64,000 nt of DNA from contig NC_134515.1 of assembly GCF_027942865.1 (NCBI RefSeq), forward strand, positions 14,795,227 to 14,859,226, read 5' to 3'. Positions within the stretch are counted from its first letter, which is position 1. Each line of letters starts with the position of its first letter. Shown here one piece after another: positions 1 to 11,300 of this stretch. Source of the stretch: Odontesthes bonariensis (taxonomy: Eukaryota; Chordata; Actinopteri; Atheriniformes; Atherinopsidae). The notes under the pieces were generated by a model. That model saw nothing but the letters and a program-made list of their open reading frames with translations, was not told the origin of the DNA and did no database searches. Made by a program: the position numbers and the translations under genes.

Positions 1-3000
1 CAGATGACTGATACTGGCCAGCCAGTGTGTCCCTAGCAAACATACATGCACATGCTCACTGCTTTTAAAAACACGTAAGGCAAGTGAATCATTAACTTCA
101 CTGATGGTATGGTAAGTTATCAATGAAAACAATAACTTAAAGGGATAATCCGGAGTAAAATGCACTTTAGGTCAATTTACGGGATGTTGGGAGTACATAC
201 GTTGAGTTGACATCAAAATCATTTAATTCTGATGTGTTTTGAGAATTTTGATTTGACCGTTTTCAGACAAAAGTCGTTAAACTGGAGGAGAGTGGGGCAT
301 ATGGTATCGCCGCTACAAAACGCTATTTTTACGCCTCTTCTACAGCTCCAAACAACATAACACTTACGTGGTAGTGAGTAGAGGGTCCCTAAATCCAAAC
401 AGAAGTGTCCCGAGGTCTTCATGTGGTCGGATAGAGAGTCCAGAATGAATTTAATCAAGCCAGTATCTTTCTGGAAATGCTCCTGCTGCAGTTGGCATCT
501 TCAGCGTAAAGTCCGTATAGTAGAGAGCCGAGTGTGGAGTAACACGCTCTGGAAATTCACAATTTCGTTGCCGTTTTTTTTTTTACAAACATAGTCCAGT
601 ATTTTTTTCGAAAGTGAAATGAAGTTGTATGCAACAGCAAAGCCTAGCTTACTAACAGGTTGGAATTTTATAAAATGTCACGTGACCTTACGTCTCGCGT
701 GACCTAGCCTCCTGTTTACGGAAGACGTCTTTTGCGTGACTGGAGTGACCATCACAGAAGAAGGAGAGGTGTGTGAGCAGATTGTTGAACAAACAGCGGA
801 GCAAACTTTTGGAGTTATGGTGCGTGTTTGTTCCTATCCTGGCTTTCAAAAGAAATACTGGACTATGTTTGTAAAAAAAAACGGCAACGAAATTGTGAAT
901 TTCCAGAGCGTGTTACTCCACACTCGGCTCTACTATACGGACTTTACGCTGAAGATGCCAGCTGCAGCAGGAGCATTTCCGGAAAGATACTGGCTTGATT
1001 AAATTCATTCTGGACTCTCTATCCGACCACATGAAGACCTCGGGACACTTCTGTTTGGATTTAGGGACCCTCTACTCACTACCACGTAAGTGTTATGTTG
1101 TTTGGAGCTGTAGAAGAGGTGTAAAAATAGCGTTTTGTAGCGGCAATACCATATGCCCCACTCTCCTCCAGGCTAACGACTTTTGGCTGAAAACGGTCAA
1201 ATCAAAATTCTCAAAACACATCAGAATTAAATGATTTTGATGTCAACTCAACGTATGTACTCCCAACATCCCGTAAATTGACCTAAAGTGCATTTTACTC
1301 CGGATTATCCCTTTAATAGTTTTTACTTGTTTCACACTGTCCAGGTAGATTTTACGTGCTGAGTATGGACAGTCTCTTTCAATTGAACAATCAAGGCAGC
1401 GATCTCCAGCACCTGTTGGCTGACAAGAAAAAATATATAGAAAATCACCTTAAGTTTTATGGATACAGCATCGATGATTAAAACTGTCTCAAGATACTTT
1501 GCAGAACCCAGAACCTTAGAGCATGCACAAAGGCAACAGAGAAAAGGCAAAATTATCTTTTCAAAAAGCAAGAATCCTCAGTAAATCCATGTTTATTCAG
1601 GGGAACCCTTTTACTGAAGGCAGGGAGACAGAAGGGAAGAAGAGACAATCAGCAGCAAGAGGATGAACTATACACACATACAAACATCTGTCAAAACACA
1701 CGGAGAGGACACATAAAAAGCAACTTTCATGCACCGTTTAATGAAACCATCCCAGTGAAAACAAGTCGCTCTTCTGAAAATATACAATCAAAAGCAGATT
1801 CTCTCTCCTAGTCTTTTCCTTTTGTAGTAGCGAAGACAAGGTAAACTTACATACCTTCTTTTCTTTTATGAAGTGGCTGACAGATCCAAATGAGGACACT
1901 TTTACACACCTGCCAAGAATAAAAGTTAATTATTAGCAGGACACTAAGCAGACCTTCCCGTCTATCCAGCAACACCGGGGGCAGGAGGCCTGTTGGCTCT
2001 GCTGGCATTATGTCAATTACAACCTCCAGAAAAATGTGTGCACATAATGTCAGAGCTGAGAAACTTTTTCTGAATGTATGCAAAAACCAAAAGCATCTTT
2101 ATTTCTGAACATCACACAAGCCTGTTGTTTCACCTGCGCGCTCCGGCCCAGTGATGTATGAGGTCGACGTCATGGCACGATTTGGCCAGAAGAGCAAAAG
2201 AGCTCTCCGCTTCATTTCTCCAACTCCCTCGAACAAATGAGTGAGCAAAGTGATAAAACCCAACCTGCAACAACAGTGCCATTTTTAAACATACTTAATT
2301 ATTACAATGCACAAATGGAAGGATTTTAAATTGACAAACTGGACGAGAAAACAGTTAAATCCTCGCCAAATGAGTTATAAATACCTTTGCATTTTCAAAA
2401 ACACGAGGTACGTGGCTTGCCCAGTACTATAAAAAATCTAATAACTTGTACGTGAGCTCACAGTGATCAAGCCTGAGTTTACTTCCCTTAATAGCTCTTG
2501 GCTTCTGGCACTCGCTGCAATCAAACATCAGTTTCCATATATACACGTTTGTCTTTTTGTGCCACACGGAGTATGCAAATTTGAAAGTGTTGGTTTACAA
2601 TATTGACGAGTTTAAGACTTAAGGAAGTGCTCCAAATTCAAGACAGGTATAATTTACACCATATGAAGTATCTGTAGTGTCAATACACCGTAAAGTAGTG
2701 TTTTTATCCTTCTTTTATCACAGTGTTGACAACAGTAAATCAGGATGATGTGTCATGATGAGGGGAAAGACAAAAGAGGTGTCTACTCTGTGGGTCCAGC
2801 ATTTGGGCCTTAAAATCTTTAAAACCTAAACATGTGTTGGTGTTAAATGTGCTGTTTGATGAGGATGGATGCTTATTGATGTTATTTCTGCTGTGTTTGC
2901 TTTCTTACCGGCTCGAGGTGCTGAATATGGATCACGTCACCCAGGACTCCAGCATCTATGAGCTCCTAGAAAAATGTAGTTTTGATAATCAAAACCACAA

Positions 3001-4279
3001 TAGGTTCTAATATGGACTGTGTATAATTTCTTCCCCACATGTACCAGTTATTTTCCCCCACTTTCCATATTTATATGAAAATGCTCTTTCTGATTTTATC
3101 ATTCTAACTTGAAACTTAACTCTATCTATCTACAGCAGAATCTGTGAGTGTTCAGAAAAAATGAGACACTAACAGGTCTCATGATCTGTTAAGGTGCTGA
3201 TATCTACATCATTTTTAGCAAAAAAATGTGCTAAAGGTTTGGATAAATTCAGTCTAAGAAGCATTCACCTTTATCTTGTGGATAACTGGATCATACCGGA
3301 GAACATGACCCACGGACAGCATCACACCACTCTGCGTGCACGCCTCCACAATAGCCTTGCAGTCCTCTGCAGTTGTCTAAAGGCATGCGGACACAATAAC
3401 GTACAGTAGAGGACTTGAATAAAAAAAAAATAATCATAGTGAAATGTAGCCATTTTAAAGAGGTAAATCTGAATCAAGACTGTCGGTTAAAAACAACCGT
3501 AAAAATCAGTCTGTTGGCATCTCAACAGCCATATCAAAGTGACTCTATCTGTTAATTCATAAACACCTACTGCCATTGGTTTCTCCAGAAGAATGTGGTA
3601 GCCCTTTTTTGCAAAGGCCACGGCAGGATCCTTGAAAACATAAGCAAGTTTACTAGAACCATTTGCCAAAATGCAAAAACAAATTTCCCAAATAATCAAG
3701 ATTAAAATGAAACGAATAGACAGACGGTTTACAAATGATCAACGTTCAGTATATTGTGTGGTTACCTTATGAAGGCGGTCTGGAGTGCAAATTACCACTG
3801 CGTCAGCAAATTTCTCTCTTTCAACTATACTTTGCCAGTCTATTTAGAAATGATAAAGTTTCAGGAGGATCATTATAATCCATTTAATATACATCTCTAA
3901 AATGAAGTTAAGACTTACCTTCAAATACGTTTTCATTATCAATTTTGTGTTTTTGCTGAAGCTTGGTGCGGGCAAACTTTCTTGGATCAGCCACAGCAAC
4001 AACCTGAAAGGGGAAATAAGAAGGGATCTGTCAGAAATGTCAAATCACTTGCCAGTCAGAGGTGAACAGTGTTTTTGGATCGTTTACTTAAAAGACTATC
4101 CAATATTTTAAACATAAACACCAACACAAACACTCTCACAAACGTCCAGTGAGCTTTCTGAACTCTGCTGAACAACCTCTCCAAACCTGCATGCGTTTTG
4201 GATGGATGGATCCAAAGTGTCCATAGATTTCCCCACGACAGCCAGCTCCAACCACGATGACACGGACAGCAGAAGGCAT
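1..4279 (-). CDS. Gfo/Idh/MocA-family oxidoreductase, 3' end outside window
   Basis: Predicted NAD(P)-dependent oxidoreductase; substrate unknown. Coding exons, in order: 4279-4187, 4003-3919, 3839-3766, 3630-3567, 3366-3269, 2965-2909, 2264-2134, 1909-1855, 1419-1327 and 32-1 (cut by the edge). All joins keep frame with GT-AG borders and give about 260 residues. The first exon holds a Rossmann glycine motif ([14 protein letters not shown]), then [27 protein letters not shown] and the family signature EKPMAV, followed by GHVLRYDP. Near residue 225 lies a cysteine cluster ([19 protein letters not shown]). For exon 5 the acceptor at 3367 was chosen because the one at 3377 breaks frame. I know similar fish and bacterial proteins, but no mammalian orthologue comes to mind. 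The family call is firm; the gene name is not. Confidence 0.85.
137..1316. mobile_element. Foldback (long inverted repeat) DNA element with TTAA ends
   Basis: Two arms of about 480 bp (137-617 and 843-1316) are reverse complements with only scattered mismatches, around a loop of about 225 bp. The outer ends both read TTAAAGGGATAATCCGG inward, so the likely target duplication is TTAA, as for piggyBac- or Kolobok-type elements. A 79-codon frame appears in both arms (458-219 minus, 995-1234 plus) as a by-product of the symmetry. A frame at 736-1002 contains MVRVCSYPG, reminiscent of the start of a THAP domain, but it is too short to be a transposase. This is a non-autonomous element inside an intron of the oxidoreductase gene. 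The superfamily is uncertain. Confidence 0.8.
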
Positions 4280-5384
4280 TCTGCAAACCTGTGAGCTGTG
4301 ACACAGATCAAAGCTTATAGGCTCACCTGACACAATAACTGAGGTAGTAAAAATAGACAATCTGACCGGTCCCCATTGGGTAAACTCTTGATATTACCCC
4401 TCGCAAAGTTGTCTCGATTAGCTGTCACTAATAGGACAAAATTAACCATTGAACAATAAATAACTATGCCATCCGACACAGTTTATGAGGTCAGGCAGCA
4501 TATTTCAGAATCTTTGTATGTATCGTTGGTAAATCCTGGCTACCTTTTTAAGACAACGCTGTTATTTGTAGCCTACCTGTTTTGTCCCATATGCTGTCTG
4601 ACTTCCGTGTTGGTCAGCTTTAGTCCAGACACAACTGATAAGAGTACAAGCTGGCGATCGAACTACAACGGAAACAACTTCTTCTTACAATTAAACCAGA
4701 CGACACATCGTCTCACAGTTTCCTGACGCCACCTGCAGTATGGAAGTACGTCTTCGTGTCATATTTACTTACAAGTACGAGTTTTCCAGTTTTAACAGTT
4801 TTCCATGTAATTAAATATATAGTGTTATTTTGTGGTTGTACGTTCTGTTTTCAGAATACCTTCCAGCAGTTCAATTTAATTTCACTACAAAAATGTCACA
4901 TCGTCTCCAATCGTTTCTTACAGCTATCACTAAGCGATGTTATAATTTAATTACGATGCTCTTGTGTAAACTGGTAAAGTGTTTGCAAATAGCACTACTA
5001 GATTGATTAAGTTTACACAGCCCATTAAGAATTATGACCAAACTACAACAAATTCGACTTCACGGAGACTTCGGCTACAGTTCGGCTACAGTTCGTTAGC
5101 CTTCGTCAAATTCTAGAATACGCATGCTGGGGTCACATGACGCGACTGGCATCATTAGCATGAACGCAGCTTTCCGATGTACGATAGCTACAAACAAATC
5201 TGATACAAGCTAGATTCTGCGATTTTGACTTACTCAGAGTGACCGAGCAGTTTTACGTCGCCACATACAGTTCAGCAGAATACTGGTCTTACAGCTAAAC
5301 AACACGGAACTGCGGATTTGGGATATATTTGGACATCTCTCTCTGAGTTAGCTAGCCAAGATTAGCGTGTTAGCTAACATCAGT
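4280..5384. promoter_or_regulatory. Divergent promoter region between the oxidoreductase gene and taf10
   Basis: The two start codons lie 1.1 kb apart and face away from each other, so both 5' UTRs and promoters must fit here. On the minus strand a possible 5' UTR exon ends at a donor at 4577 (ACAG|GTAGGC), and an acceptor at 4296 lies just before the oxidoreductase ATG. A short repeat of TTCGGCTACAG occurs at about 5071-5093. No TATA box was found for either gene. Transcription starts cannot be placed from sequence alone. Confidence 0.5.
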
Positions 5385-6884
5385 ATGAATATAGACAACG
5401 TGAATCAGTCTGTTACAGCAGGAGTTCCTTCTACGACGTCTTCAAGTTCAAGTAATTGTATCGCCAATGATAATGCAACAACCAACGCTTGCAGCATCCC
5501 TTCGATCACGACTAATGGTAATGTTATATGACTTTGGCTAAAATATAAGTTGCCGTTCGTTACACATAGGAGATTGGAAATGTCTTATGTAACCTCTGAT
5601 TTTATTTAAAAACATCCCATTCCTACTTCCTTGAATATGACCCTCTGACTTGCAAGGACTCGTTTTTAGCTAACTTTGTTTACTGTGGAATAGCTACTGT
5701 TGTATTCTGCTGCAGAATGATGACTTGTTAACCTGCTGGGGTTAATTATAGGGTGAAAATAGTTGGCATTTACTCGCATCAGCGTCTGGCATGTTGTGCA
5801 ACACCTCCTTGCAGACATGGTTTTGTCGTTTGCATAATACTGTCAAATGCATAACCCGTAGTAATAAAAACTCAAGGTATAAACTAAATGTATTGCTTCA
5901 CAGCTGCAGCCTCAGCGGTTGTGGTGACTCCGTCCACAGACACGTCAGTCTCCAACGGCGTCTACGCTCCCAGTGGCATCACCAACGGGGATGTAAAGCC
6001 TGCGGTGTCCGCCACGCCTCTGGCTGATTTCCTTATGCAGCTGGAGGATTATACACCCACTGTAAGTCAGTCAGCTTCTCACATTATTGATTAATCGAAA
6101 GCGTAACGTCATCATTATGGCTAATACTGCTGTGTTATTTTGGCTCATCACTGAGTAGCAGTATGTACAGTGCTGCTTTTCCTCACATCTAAAGAAGTTC
6201 CTTTTTACTTTTTAGATTCCTGATGCGGTTACAGGCTACTACCTCAACCGGGCTGGCTTTGAGGCTTCTGATCCAAGAATGTAAGTGCAAAAACATATGC
6301 AAGTCTGTCTGAGGTTATATCCAAATTTTTTTTATTTTCCCATATGTTTATGTCACATGTTTGGAGAGTAACTGATTTGCAGACAGTTGTTGTGTTTGTT
6401 AAAGTGAGTGAAAATGTGATTAGGCCAACTCTTTAACCTCATTTACTAGTTTCTCTCGAAGGAGGACAAAGACACAGGTTAGAAAAAAACAATAATGGTT
6501 TTCTTTTGCATCCCAACAGAATCCGTCTGATCTCCCTTGCCTCTCAGAAGTTTATCTCTGACATTGCCAACGATGCGCTGCAGTACTGTAAAATGAAGGG
6601 GACTGCCTCAGGAAGCTCCAGAAATAAAACAAAGGTGAATGATGATCTACTTTGAAGTTGCCCGTTAGATATCGTTTGTCCATATAATATTTTGAGAACG
6701 TTACGTTTTGCTCACAGGGAAAGTTGTCAGCTGCTGTATAGAGGGTTTGTAAGTTTTTTTCCAAATGGTTTATCATTTTCATCTTTCTTTTTAGGATAAG
6801 AAGTACACTCTGACGATGGAGGACCTGACTCCTGCCCTTTCTGAATATGGTGTTAATGTTAAGAAACCGTATTACTTCACATAG
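5385..6884 (+). CDS. taf10: TAF10, TFIID and SAGA subunit
   Basis: Histone-fold subunit of the general transcription factor TFIID and of SAGA-type coactivators; nuclear. Exons 5385-5517, 5904-6061, 6216-6280, 6520-6634 and 6795-6884 join in frame to 186 residues (human TAF10 is 218). The N-terminal 90 residues are low in complexity, rich in Ser, Thr and Asn, as in orthologues. The conserved core starts at LADFLMQLEDYTPT and runs through TGYYLNRAGFEASDPR, LISLASQKFISDIANDALQ and the end LTMEDLTPALSEYG, finishing in YYFT. The start ATG at 5385 is the first in frame and exon 1 joins exon 2 in phase 1. A poly(A) signal AATAAA sits at 7090-7095, about 200 nt after the stop. The exons are compact, with all introns under 400 bp. 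Confidence 0.96.
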
Positions 6885-7095
6885 AACTCTTTCTTTAAGG
6901 TTTTTGCTTTCGTTAGTAATGATCACCCTGCTGACCCAGTAGAATCTGCCATCATCCTTATGCTAAATGTTTTTGACCATTATTTGGTACAGCTTTAACA
7001 AATCTTTATAGCCACTTTGAAGTTTGTCATTTTTTTTGTGGAGCTATATTTGCATTTTGTTGAATTATGGACTTTTGTTTTATTGTTGAAATAAA

Positions 7096-8354
7096 ACCTT
7101 TAACACAAAAATGTTGTTACTTGTGAGTTTTTATTTTATTTTAATGTGTGACTTTAAGCTGTGAGTCTGAAGAAAATTTCGTTATAACATTATAATGACA
7201 ATAACGACTCTTGATTCTTGCAATGAGTTTCCCCTGCTACCTGCTGGTGGGGTTTTGGTGTTCCCCCTTCTACTCTCAGATTAGTATTCTACTACACTTG
7301 GGATTGGAAAACTCCTCTTTTGCCACTTCTTAAAAGTGGGAGCCTGTTTTGAACATGCATCTTGAATTCCTTCTGGATGAGTTCCTTATGGATAAATGTC
7401 ATTTGCCCTATGCAGTCCTCATATCGGCACATTCCCACCTCCATATTTCATTGTTGGCAATATGCAGTTGCTGTGTTTTTTTCCTGGCCACATCCAAGGT
7501 AAACATGATGATTGCTTTCATCTGACTAATGCTCTTCTTAGATTCACTTCATGTAATTGTGCAAAGTTTTACTGTTGGGAGTGACTTAATGAAGTGTTTT
7601 CTAAAATTCCTGAGCCATCACAGAAACACTTATTCATAGCTTACAGGCCAAACTGCAAATGGCCCTTGTAAAGTAAGCCTTAATGGAAATCCACATCAGC
7701 AGGTGTTAAATTGATAACTACTCTTTCATGTTCCAATGAGTTTCATTGGATTCATATTTTTAATATTAAAAAGAAGACACCACATTCACTCCAGCTTTTA
7801 AATTAGCTTTGCTAAATTACTGGATGCCCATAAAATCATTATTATGTCATTTAATCCCATACACACTTGGCCAATGAGCCAAGGCGACCACATATTATTT
7901 GACATATCACTAGATTATTACACGAAATATATACATTTTCTCTCCTAAGGTTATCAGTGGTTTTTGACGATGGAAAAAAGCTAAATTCCTCTGGGCTGTT
8001 CTACCACATCACATTAAGTGATTTATGTAAATCTTTTGATAATATATTGTGTGATAATTCCTCATCTCCGTTGACTTTTTCTCCCCTGAAATTATGTATG
8101 TGTGTTTAAAGCCAATTAACTATCAAACTAAATCAAATTAGATATTGTGTTTACTCATAAGATACCACCAGGGGGCATACTGGTGCACCAATTTTTATTT
8201 CGCGCTTTTTATTCTTTTGACCCTAACTTTATTCCGTCTTGTGAGGCTCCCTGGGTTCTCTTTGCGCATGCTCAGAACGTGCAAATGATTCTCGTGTAAT
8301 TTGAAAAATAGTGTGGGTCTTTTTTTTTTGTTAAAAAGCGGTTAAAAGGCCATC
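7096..8354. other. taf10-ppih intergenic region, with a CTCF-like motif at 8165-8177
   Basis: AT-rich spacer with no convincing coding sequence. At 8165 it reads CCACCAGGGGGCA, a near-perfect match to the CTCF core on the plus strand, about 190 bp before the ppih start codon. The stretch from about 8200 to 8354 should hold the ppih promoter and 5' UTR. Apart from these nothing stands out. Confidence 0.5.
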
Positions 8355-11300
8355 ATGTCTGTTCAAGCAACAAACCCCAACAACCCCATTGTCTTTTTTG
8401 ACATCACCATCGGAGGGCAGGTGAGTGGAACAAAGAGACAGCTTTATTTCCCCGCTAACGTTGAGTTAACGTTGCAGCTTCCCACTAGTCTCAACAGAAA
8501 GTCCCATTGTCCCATGTGATTATCAGTATTGACGGTATTTGACTATTCTATTCAAGTGTAATTATCTGATACAAAACGTTACAGAGTCTCATTGTGGTTC
8601 ATTTTGTGGTGATTTGCATGCGCTGTAGAACCAGGATTTCACCCAAACTGCTGCTAGCAGCTTGGTCTCTTAAAGGGCAGATTATAGTTCTGCGTCTATC
8701 GTCTTGACGTGTTGCTTTGCTCTGGTCGCGAACCACTTTTCATGTTATCAGAATCAGAATCAGAAAAGGTTTTGTGCCAAGTAATTTGTACATCACAAGG
8801 AATTTGGCCTGGTCTGTTTGGTGCCATAAGAACAAGACAAAAAATATAATAATAATAGAATAAAGTAATAATAAATGTAAAAAAAATTTAATGTAATGTA
8901 ACGCACTCTGTACTGACAGAAAGACAGAACGTTAATATAACGTTAATATATAAAGTGTCAGTGGGGATAAGGGGTCATGTCAGTGGGGTACAGCGGGCCT
9001 TGTTGGTGAGGCCAACTGCAGAGGGGAAGAAGCTGTTCTTGTGGTGGGAGGTTTTGGTCCTGATGGACCGCAGCCTCCTGCCAGAGTGGAGTGCCTCAAA
9101 AAGTTTGTGTCCGGGGTGGGAGGGGTCAGCCACAATCTTGCCTGCACGCCTCAGCGTCCTGGAGGCGTACAGGTCCTAGAGAGATGGCAGATTGCAGCCG
9201 ATCACCTTCTCCGCAGAGTGGATGACACGCTGCAGCCTGCCCTTGTCCTTGGCGGTGGCAGCAGCGTACCAGATGGTGATGGATGAGGTGAGGATGGACT
9301 CGATGATGGAGGTGTAGAAGTACACCATCATCGTCTTTGGCAGGTTGAGTTTCTTCAACTGCCGCAGGAAGTACATCCTCTGTTAGGCTTTCTTGGTCAG
9401 GGAGCTGATGTTCAGCTCCCACTTGAGGTCCTGGGAAATGATGCTGCCCAGGAAGCGGAAGGACTCCACAGTGTGGACTGGGGAGTCTGTCAGGGTGATG
9501 GGGTTGAGTGGGGCTGGTTATGGTTCTGCAGCCTCGGTCTGGAATTTCTAGGGACGCACAGCAGTGCAACTCGTGAGAATTTCGGTGGGCGGTGACGGTA
9601 GTAAGGTTTGGTGTAGTTTGTTTGTTTGTTTTTAAACAAATGGTGGAATGAAGGAAAAGGTTTATTGAAAGAAATGATAGTAATAATGATACTGAGGGCT
9701 TTGTTTCTGGACATTTTATTGTAAACAATTTCATAGATGTGTAATTTCAGAGATGCATATCTGTTTAAAACACAAAATCAAGAGCATGCTAGAGTCAAAA
9801 TACACCGGAAAGTATGAAAACACATCAAAGTTATAGTTGCTTTTCAAGAGTTTAGCGTCTGGGTTTTTTAAGCTTCAGTGTGCAGCGTTTTACACCGACT
9901 CATGACACTCGGCATAGGCTGGCATTTGCTTGGTATTTCCTCACACAAGAAGTAAATGGTTTATCTTCTCTTTTGATGGGTTAAACACAGCTTTTGGGAG
10001 AATAAACTGTTGCGTGCCTTTGCTCAAATGCCAGTAAATCTGCCACGAACACATGTTTTCTGGTAGATTGCTTTGTGGGCCTTGTGTCTTGCTCTTCACC
10101 AAGAACACCACACCTGTCAAGAAACTGTTAGTGCAATCGAGCCAGAGAAGGTTGACAGAGATGTAGGCTGGTACTGAGATGCCACCGATCATACAGGCCA
10201 CAGTCACAGCAAGGTAGGGCATCCAAAATACAAGAAAGCCCAGCGTCAGGCTTAACCACAGAGGCGGCCGTGACCAGTTGTTCTCCAGAAATGTCTTCTC
10301 GCTTATATCGCTGCTATGTGCTGAAGTGAAGAACAGGTCGCTCATTGGGTTTTCTTTCTGCTCTCTGGCTTCATATATCCTGTCAGCCTCTTTCAACCAC
10401 CTGGGAATTTCTGACCAATATGGCAGCACTGTTAAAAGTGATGCCATAAAAAGTCCAAAATGCAAGACCGGGATCAGTGTTGACTCTTTTACCTCACACG
10501 CCAACACCTTCATACCAGTCACAAAATCCAGTTCCACCGGCACTGTATTGGCAGAGCTCATAGAGAAAATAACAGCTTGCATCCACACCAGCAATGTCAG
10601 GACCACATTCCTGAGCAATTTGCTGCGTTCTCTGTGGTTGCACATAGAATTAGCCTCTAAACAATAATCCAGTAAACCTAGGCACATCATGGGCAGTGGC
10701 AGTGCTCCAAATGTTGCCGAGGCGTGAGCCAAGAGGAAACAGTTCGTCACAAAGGGTCTCTCTGCTCCAAGAAACCACACGGTTGCTAGTAGAAATGTCA
10801 GGAGCAGGTCGGCTAGTATAATTGACAAGCTGCACACGCTTCCAAAGTTGGTGAACTTTTTCTGACAACATACATAAAAGTACACTGTGTCCATTCCCAA
10901 CTTGAGAAGCAAAAGAAAAAAATACTTCTCAGTGTTGTCTATTTTTAAGGAATTTGTCTCCTCCCATTGCTTTATGATGGCCAGCATTGTGACTGGTTGG
11001 CTGGTGTTTGGAGACGATGGCAGCAGCTGCATTATTACCACTGTGCTGAGTTCACTGTCAAGATGCTCCAGTCAATGCTGCAAGAGATGCAAAACAATTG
11101 GTGAACAACTGTAGGAAAACAGACGGTAGACCGCAAATCATGAGAAACGCGGACGGTGTAAAATTCAGTAGCAGTCATCTTCTAATAAAATTTCTGTTTT
11201 CATTCCAGGAAAAGATAAATGTATGAACGTTTGCGCTTGTTAAAGGCGGGGTAGGGGATCTTTTTCTGGAACATTTTTTTACATATTGCTTGAAATACTC

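Noticed and set aside
3269-3376. Alternative start of the oxidoreductase exon at 3376, giving TTAEDCK
   Set aside because: It does not keep frame with the upstream exon, which ends in phase 1; the acceptor at 3367 does.
9126-9734. 202-codon minus-strand frame
   Set aside because: It overlaps the dead LINE tail in a shifted frame; the real LINE protein is in another frame and has stops.
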